From Sporosarcina pasteurii (lineage in GTDB: Bacteria; Bacillota; Bacilli; Bacillales_A; Planococcaceae), in contig NZ_CP160452.1 of the NCBI RefSeq assembly GCF_041295575.1, positions 1,612,001-1,676,000 on the forward strand: a DNA stretch of 64,000 nucleotides, in the 5' to 3' direction. The notes below the pieces were generated by a model, which was given only the letters and a program-made list of their open reading frames with translations, was not told where the DNA came from and ran no database searches. The position numbers and the translations under genes were made by a program. The stretch's first letter is position 1, and each line of letters begins with the position of its first letter. This document shows, one piece after another, positions 60,325-64,000 of this stretch.

Positions 60325-60840
60325 TTATTCCTCCCAATAAATAAGGCCGCGTCGTCTTAAACGCTCCATAATAAAACTTTCTAAGTTCCGATTAAAAGTT
60401 GTAACTTTCGCATCAGATGTCGCAACAGGAATGACTAAAATTGTGTGAAGTCCTTGACGATTTCCACCAAAAATATCTGTTAATAATTGATCTCCTATAA
60501 CGACTGTTTCTTCCTTTTTTGTTCCCATTAATTTTACTGCGCGCCTAAAAGCTGTTCCTAAAGGTTTATTCGCTTTCGAAATAAATGGCATTTGAATCGG
60601 CTCAGAAAATGCTTTTACACGTAACTCATTATTATTAGAAACAATCGTCACCCGGATTCCCGCCTGTTGCATGCCTTCTAACCATTCAATCACTTCAGGT
60701 GTTGCATCTGGGCGGTCCCATGCGACGAGCGTATTATCCAAATCTGTTATGATTCCTTTAATGCCGCGCTCTTTTAACTGTTCAGCTTTGATGTGAAAGA
60801 TGTCTTTCACAAACTCATCCGGCAAAAACTTCTTTAGCAT
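60325..60840 (-). CDS. yqeG: HAD-family (IIIA) phosphatase YqeG
   Basis: From the ATG at 60840 (GGAGTGA upstream) the protein has 171 residues. HAD motif I is 'DLDNTLVAWD' near 33-42, motif II 'TIVSNN' near 72, and motif IV 'VIGDQLLTDIFGGNRQG' near 113. The physiological substrate in Bacillus is unknown; the eukaryotic relative is a mitochondrial lipid phosphatase. It heads the yqeG-yqeH-aroE-yhbY-nadD operon. Confidence 0.92.
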   Translation of the reverse strand: MLKKFLPDEFVKDIFHIKAEQLKERGIKGIITDLDNTLVAWDRPDATPEVIEWLEGMQQAGIRVTIVSNNNELRVKAFSEPIQMPFISKANKPLGTAFRRAVKLMGTKKEETVVIGDQLLTDIFGGNRQGLHTILVIPVATSDAKVTTFNRNLESFIMERLRRRGLIYWEE

Positions 60841-61027
60841 TCCATTCACTCCGATTATCAACTTAGTACTCAAGTATTATAACATATAAGGCACTTTTCT
60901 TTATAATGTCTGTCCTTTTTTTGTTGGACAACTATTCGTGCTTGTCCGCTATAAAAAGTGAAAATATTTACTCATTACACATATGATGACCGCATATGCT
61001 GTCATACAACGACAAGGAGGTGGCCTG

Positions 61028-61729
61028 ATGAGCGGATTTGTCATGTCGGTGATTCAACTTTGGCTCGAGATACCTGCAGTTATCGGTTATATACGAGGGC
61101 AGGCATTCAAGCGTCCACTCTCTAAAGAAGAAGAGGCAGACTGTCTTGCGCGACTCGCAGCCGGAGATGAAGACGCACGTGATGAACTAATCGAACGGAA
61201 CATGCGACTTGTTGCACATATCGTAAAAAAATTCCATCCAAAACATGAGTTTCTAGACGATTATATTTCTATCGGAACAATCGGTCTTATGAAAGCAGTA
61301 AACACGTATACGGCCGACCGAAAAACGAAACTGGCAACATATGCGGCACGCTGTATAGAAAATGAAATATTAATGTATCTCCGTACTCAAAAAAAAGTAC
61401 AAAAAGATGTGTCCTTGTTTGAACCGATCGGCGGTGAAAGCGATGGTCAATCACTGCAAATTGCAGACTTGCTCCAAACGGACGATGAATCCCCGATTGT
61501 CGCAGTCGAACAAAACGAAGAGAAAGAAAGATTGTATAAACATCTCGGTAAACTAGATGGAAGAGAACTTGAAATTATTCAAAGACGCTTTGGTCTATTA
61601 GATGACAAACCGATGACACAAAAAGCAATTGCAGAACAACTCAATATTTCGAGAAGTTATGTTTCAAGAATCGAAAAACGCGCCATTGTAAAATTATACC
61701 AGCTTTTCAAACATGAATATAATGATTAA
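61028..61729 (+). CDS. sigK: RNA polymerase sporulation sigma factor SigK
   Basis: From the ATG at 61028 (AAGGAGGTGG upstream) the protein has 233 residues in one uninterrupted frame. The first 20 or so residues are hydrophobic and fit the pro-sequence removed by SpoIVFB. Region 2 ('RNMRLVAHIVKKFHPKHEFLDDYISIGTIGLMKAVNTY') and region 4 ('MTQKAIAEQLNISRSYVSRIEKRA') follow. It drives late mother-cell genes. In B. subtilis the gene is split by the skin element; here it is not. Confidence 0.95.
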   Translation: MSGFVMSVIQLWLEIPAVIGYIRGQAFKRPLSKEEEADCLARLAAGDEDARDELIERNMRLVAHIVKKFHPKHEFLDDYISIGTIGLMKAVNTYTADRKTKLATYAARCIENEILMYLRTQKKVQKDVSLFEPIGGESDGQSLQIADLLQTDDESPIVAVEQNEEKERLYKHLGKLDGRELEIIQRRFGLLDDKPMTQKAIAEQLNISRSYVSRIEKRAIVKLYQLFKHEYND

Positions 61730-61820
61730 TCGTATATTGTCCAACCAACACATCGCCTGTTAAACCGGAAATATTACTAGTACAATACATCATTTTCCAT
61801 TTATCGAACCCAAAGGAAAA

Positions 61821-61858
61821 GGCGTTTCCACTTGGGAGTCAACCCCAGCGGAAGCGCC
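61821..61858 (-). terminator. Terminator after the yrrS-mtnN transcript
   Basis: Arms 61821-61836 and 61843-61858 pair over 16 bases with a few G-U changes; TTTTCCTTT follows on the minus strand. It lies 12 bases past the small ORF at 61871-61963. Confidence 0.75.
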
Positions 61859-61870
61859 TCTTCAATCATC

Positions 61871-61963
61871 TTACTCTTCATTTACCTCACGTAAAATAAC
61901 AGCTGAAACAGCAATCGCAAAAATAAAAACGCCTGACATCATCGCAAACATAATTCCATCCAT
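61871..61963 (-). CDS. Unknown 30-residue single-helix membrane peptide
   Basis: A short frame starts at an ATG preceded by AGGAGGGG seven bases upstream, a near-ideal site. The 30 residues are one hydrophobic helix (about 4-23, rich in Met, Ala, Ile, Phe) and a charged end with REVNEE. It lies 68 bases after mtnN on the same strand, before a terminator, so it is probably the last gene of that operon. I know no family for it. A small membrane regulator is possible. Confidence 0.6.
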   Translation of the reverse strand: MDGIMFAMMSGVFIFAIAVSAVILREVNEE

Positions 61964-62031
61964 TGATAAACCCCTCCTACATCGCAAGATAATAAATATG
62001 ATTACACTATCCTTATCTTAACATGAAACCA

Positions 62032-62724
62032 TTAAAGTTTCGAGATGACACGTAAAACAATATCTGTAGAATGACGTGCTGCTACTGGAAGAAACTCATC
62101 AAAACTAATTGAAGATTCTTTTCCTGCAATATCTGACAACGCACGGATGACAACGAAAGGCGTGCCGAACTGATGACAAACTTGGGCAACTGCAGCAGCT
62201 TCCATTTCAGCTGCAATCATTGATGGAAAGATTTGTCTCACCTGTTCTACCCGGTTTGTATCGCTCATAAATGAGTCACTTGAAGCAACTAGGCCGACAG
62301 CAGATGTATGTTGACCAATTTCATCTACAGCTTCCTTCGCTGATTGGATGAGTGTTGATTCTGCCTTAAATGTTTCAGGTAAATTAGGAACTTGCCCATG
62401 CGCATAGCCGAATGCCGTAACATCTACATCATGATGGCATACCTCATCTGAGATGACAATCGATCCTATTTCTAGTGTTTCTAAAAATCCACCTGCTGAG
62501 CCTGTGTTGATCACAACATCCGGCTTGTAAGTTTCAAGCAATAAAGTAGTTGCAATGGCTGCATTCACTTTCCCAATGCCACTTTTCACAAGAACTACCT
62601 CATGCTTTCCAAGTACGCCTTCAACAAACTCACAATTTGCGATGATTTTTGTTTTGGGTGATTCAATTTCTTCACGTAAGAGGTTTACTTCTTCCTCCAT
62701 TGCACCGATTACTCCAACCTTCAA
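62032..62724 (-). CDS. mtnN: 5'-methylthioadenosine/S-adenosylhomocysteine nucleosidase
   Basis: The TTG at 62724 (GGAGGG six bases upstream) gives 230 residues, the family length. Motifs are 'VGVIGAMEEEVNLL' (catalytic Glu near 10), 'INTGSAGGF', 'MIAAEMEAAAVAQVC' near 170 and 'IRALSDIAG' near 193 (catalytic Asp). It cleaves MTA and SAH in methionine salvage and recycles SAM by-products. It follows yrrS, as in Bacillus. Confidence 0.95.
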   Translation of the reverse strand: MKVGVIGAMEEEVNLLREEIESPKTKIIANCEFVEGVLGKHEVVLVKSGIGKVNAAIATTLLLETYKPDVVINTGSAGGFLETLEIGSIVISDEVCHHDVDVTAFGYAHGQVPNLPETFKAESTLIQSAKEAVDEIGQHTSAVGLVASSDSFMSDTNRVEQVRQIFPSMIAAEMEAAAVAQVCHQFGTPFVVIRALSDIAGKESSISFDEFLPVAARHSTDIVLRVISKL

Positions 62725-62749
62725 AAGTATCCCTCCATTTTCATCCATA

Positions 62750-63418
62750 TTAATAATTAAAGTCTAAAGTTGTGAGTACATCCATTTTCACAGGTTTCCA
62801 ACCTTCATTGTCCACCCATTCTAAGAAAACTCGATATTTTTCAGTTTTGTCTTTAGTAGAAATAATTCCAATTGACTTTTGAGGACTTCCGCCATTTTTA
62901 AGCTTCCAAATGATCATATTTTCTGCAGAGATTCCCGTAGCATAAATAAGTGCCTGCTCTTTTTCTTTCCAGTCCACTGAATTTCGTTTGTATACAGAAA
63001 CGTGCTCACCGGACTGTTCTGTTCCGATTGGCTCCCAAGCCGGGTTCACGATTGATTGGGAGACGATTGGATCATTTGGGTTAACTGTGATTTCTACATC
63101 TTCAACTTCGTCTATTTCTACATCTTCAACTTCATCTGATGCAGCATCTTCATCGATTGTTTCTACATTTTCTACTTCTTCGTCATTTAGCGAAGTTTCC
63201 TCTTCTTCCAAAACCTCGTCATCTGTATTTTGCTCTACGATTTCCTCATTGTTTATTATATCTTCTTTCTCAGATTGTTCTTTCGCGCCGCCAAGAAAAA
63301 TAATAGATGCCGTTATGACAATTGCAACTACGACCACTGCAATTAGCACATTCAATATTTTATCTTTTCGTTTTTTCTTTCTATGCAATCTGGAGAAGTT
63401 ATTTTCAGGATTGTTCAT
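62750..63418 (-). CDS. yrrS: YrrS family membrane protein (DUF1510)
   Basis: The 222-residue protein has a basic N-terminus, one membrane helix (about 24-45), a long acidic Glu/Asp/Val linker with repeated VEDVE-type units (about 52-115), and a C-terminal extracellular domain (about 118-222) with the DUF1510 pattern 'SVDWKEKEQALIYATGI'. B. subtilis YrrS interacts with cell-wall and sporulation proteins; the role is unclear. GGGAGC lies before the ATG. mtnN follows after 25 bases. Confidence 0.88.
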   Translation of the reverse strand: MNNPENNFSRLHRKKKRKDKILNVLIAVVVVAIVITASIIFLGGAKEQSEKEDIINNEEIVEQNTDDEVLEEEETSLNDEEVENVETIDEDAASDEVEDVEIDEVEDVEITVNPNDPIVSQSIVNPAWEPIGTEQSGEHVSVYKRNSVDWKEKEQALIYATGISAENMIIWKLKNGGSPQKSIGIISTKDKTEKYRVFLEWVDNEGWKPVKMDVLTTLDFNY

Positions 63419-63524
63419 GCTTCATTCAGCTCCCAGTATAGTTTAGACGCTTACTGATGAGACGTTTTAAGTAGAAATTTGTTTCCTATTTAGATTCATC
63501 ATAAGAGATTAATTACATTGATAA

Positions 63525-63550
63525 AAACCGCCCTCAAATGAAGGCGGTTT
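63525..63550 (-). terminator. Terminator after greA
   Basis: Arms AAACCGCC (63525-63532) and GGCGGTTT (63543-63550) with a ten-base loop, then T residues on the minus strand. Confidence 0.75.
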
Positions 63551-63557
63551 CATACGG

Positions 63558-64000
63558 TTATTTTATTTCTAAGATTGTAACCGACATTTCTCCACCAGGC
63601 GTATTAATTTTCACTTCATCGCCTTTTTTGCAGCCAATTAAACCTTTTGCAATTGGTGAATCATTGGATATTAATCCTTCAATTGGATTCGCTTCAGCTG
63701 AACCAACAATGGTATACGTTTCTTCATCACCGTCTGGTAATTCCTTAAACGTTACTGTATTTCCAAGTTGTACTTCGTCTGTATTAAATTCAGACTCGTC
63801 AATAATCAATGCGTTACGAATCATTCCTTCAATTGAAGAAATTCTTCCTTCGATAAATGCTTGCTCTTCTTTCGCAGAGTCATACTCTGAGTTTTCCGAG
63901 AGGTCACCAAAGTCTCTTGCAATTTTAATACGTTCTACAACTTCTTTACGTTTAACCGTTATTAAGTGTTCTAACTCTTCTTCTAGCTTTGCTTTTCCCG
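63558..64000 (-). CDS. greA: Transcription elongation factor GreA, 3' part
   Basis: The gene runs off the right edge; about 146 of the usual 157-158 residues are visible. The N-terminal coiled coil ('[44 protein letters not shown]' pattern) and the C-terminal FKBP-like domain ('[20 protein letters not shown]') are both present. GreA rescues backtracked RNA polymerase by stimulating transcript cleavage. The gene order greA-yrrS-mtnN is as in Bacillus. Confidence 0.95.
   Translation of the reverse strand, partial: GKAKLEEELEHLITVKRKEVVERIKIARDFGDLSENSEYDSAKEEQAFIEGRISSIEGMIRNALIIDESEFNTDEVQLGNTVTFKELPDGDEETYTIVGSAEANPIEGLISNDSPIAKGLIGCKKGDEVKINTPGGEMSVTILEIK

Noticed and set aside
60990..61015. 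SigE-like -10 (CATACAAC) just before sigK
   Set aside because: No matching -35 at the right spacing, and the leader would be extremely short.
62988..63446. Plus-strand frame of 152 codons rich in Ser and Thr
   Set aside because: It is the antisense of the acidic repeat in yrrS, and has no ribosome site.

Overview
The window is chromosomal DNA from a low-GC, endospore-forming member of the Bacillales. Gene order follows the Bacillus subtilis yqe-yqf-yqg region almost gene for gene: ispG, zur, nfo, cshB, ispH, trmK, cccA, sigA, dnaG, era, phoH, floA, mtaB, dnaK, lepA, comE, nadD, aroE, sigK, mtnN, greA. A single-chain glycyl-tRNA synthetase replaces the two-subunit GlyQS, sigK is intact, and some small B. 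subtilis genes (yqeY, yqxD, yqzL) are not seen. This fits the Planococcaceae (Sporosarcina-like) better than Bacillus proper; that placement is inference. Sporulation genes (spoIIP, gpr, sigK, yqfC/yqfD, a CotS-like gene) point to a spore former.

Layout: 1-2.7 kb holds the end of a DUF1189 membrane gene, a LysM gene, ispG and a nucleotidase. 2.7-5.1 kb is a zinc-uptake operon (znuC-znuB-zur) under a Zur box, beside yqfT. 5.2-11.3 kb has nfo, cshB, yqfQ, ispH, the Nif3 and trmK genes and cytochrome c550. 11.5-16.4 kb has an acyl-CoA dehydrogenase, a membrane protein, sigA and dnaG. 16.9-20.2 kb holds ppsR and ccpN, divergent from a T-box-controlled glyS. 20.4-30.9 kb is a long leftward block (nfeD, floA, yqfB, yqfC, yqfD, phoH, then pgpH, ybeY, dgkA, cdd, era, recO). 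rpsU, deoC and mtaB follow.

From 33.5 to 38.1 kb the conserved order is broken by an accessory island between rsmE and mtaB. It carries a CotS-family kinase-like gene, a tandem-duplicated family 2 glycosyltransferase with a sporulation-type -10 sequence, a truncated small ORF and what looks like the 3' end of a serine recombinase gene. It is flanked by 131-bp direct repeats (six mismatches) that each contain the promoter, ribosome-binding site and first codons of mtaB. This looks like the remnant of an element that integrated into the start of mtaB and brought a replacement 5' end.

38.4-48.1 kb is the heat-shock cluster (lepA, hemW, hrcA, grpE, dnaK, dnaJ, prmA, rsmE) with a perfect CIRCE operator before hrcA. 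48.2-50.5 kb has spoIIP, gpr and rpsT. 50.8-60.8 kb has holA, yqzM, comEC/EB/EA and the yqeM-rsfS-yqeK-nadD-yhbY-aroE-yqeH-yqeG operon. 61.0-64 kb has sigK, a 30-codon membrane ORF, mtnN, yrrS and the 3' part of greA.

Besides the island, the points most worth a second look are a long hairpin repeat placed right after both glyS and rpsT, a comEC reading frame with no ATG/GTG/TTG at its expected start (an ATT overlaps the comEB stop), and an unannotated-looking 30-codon membrane ORF after mtnN.
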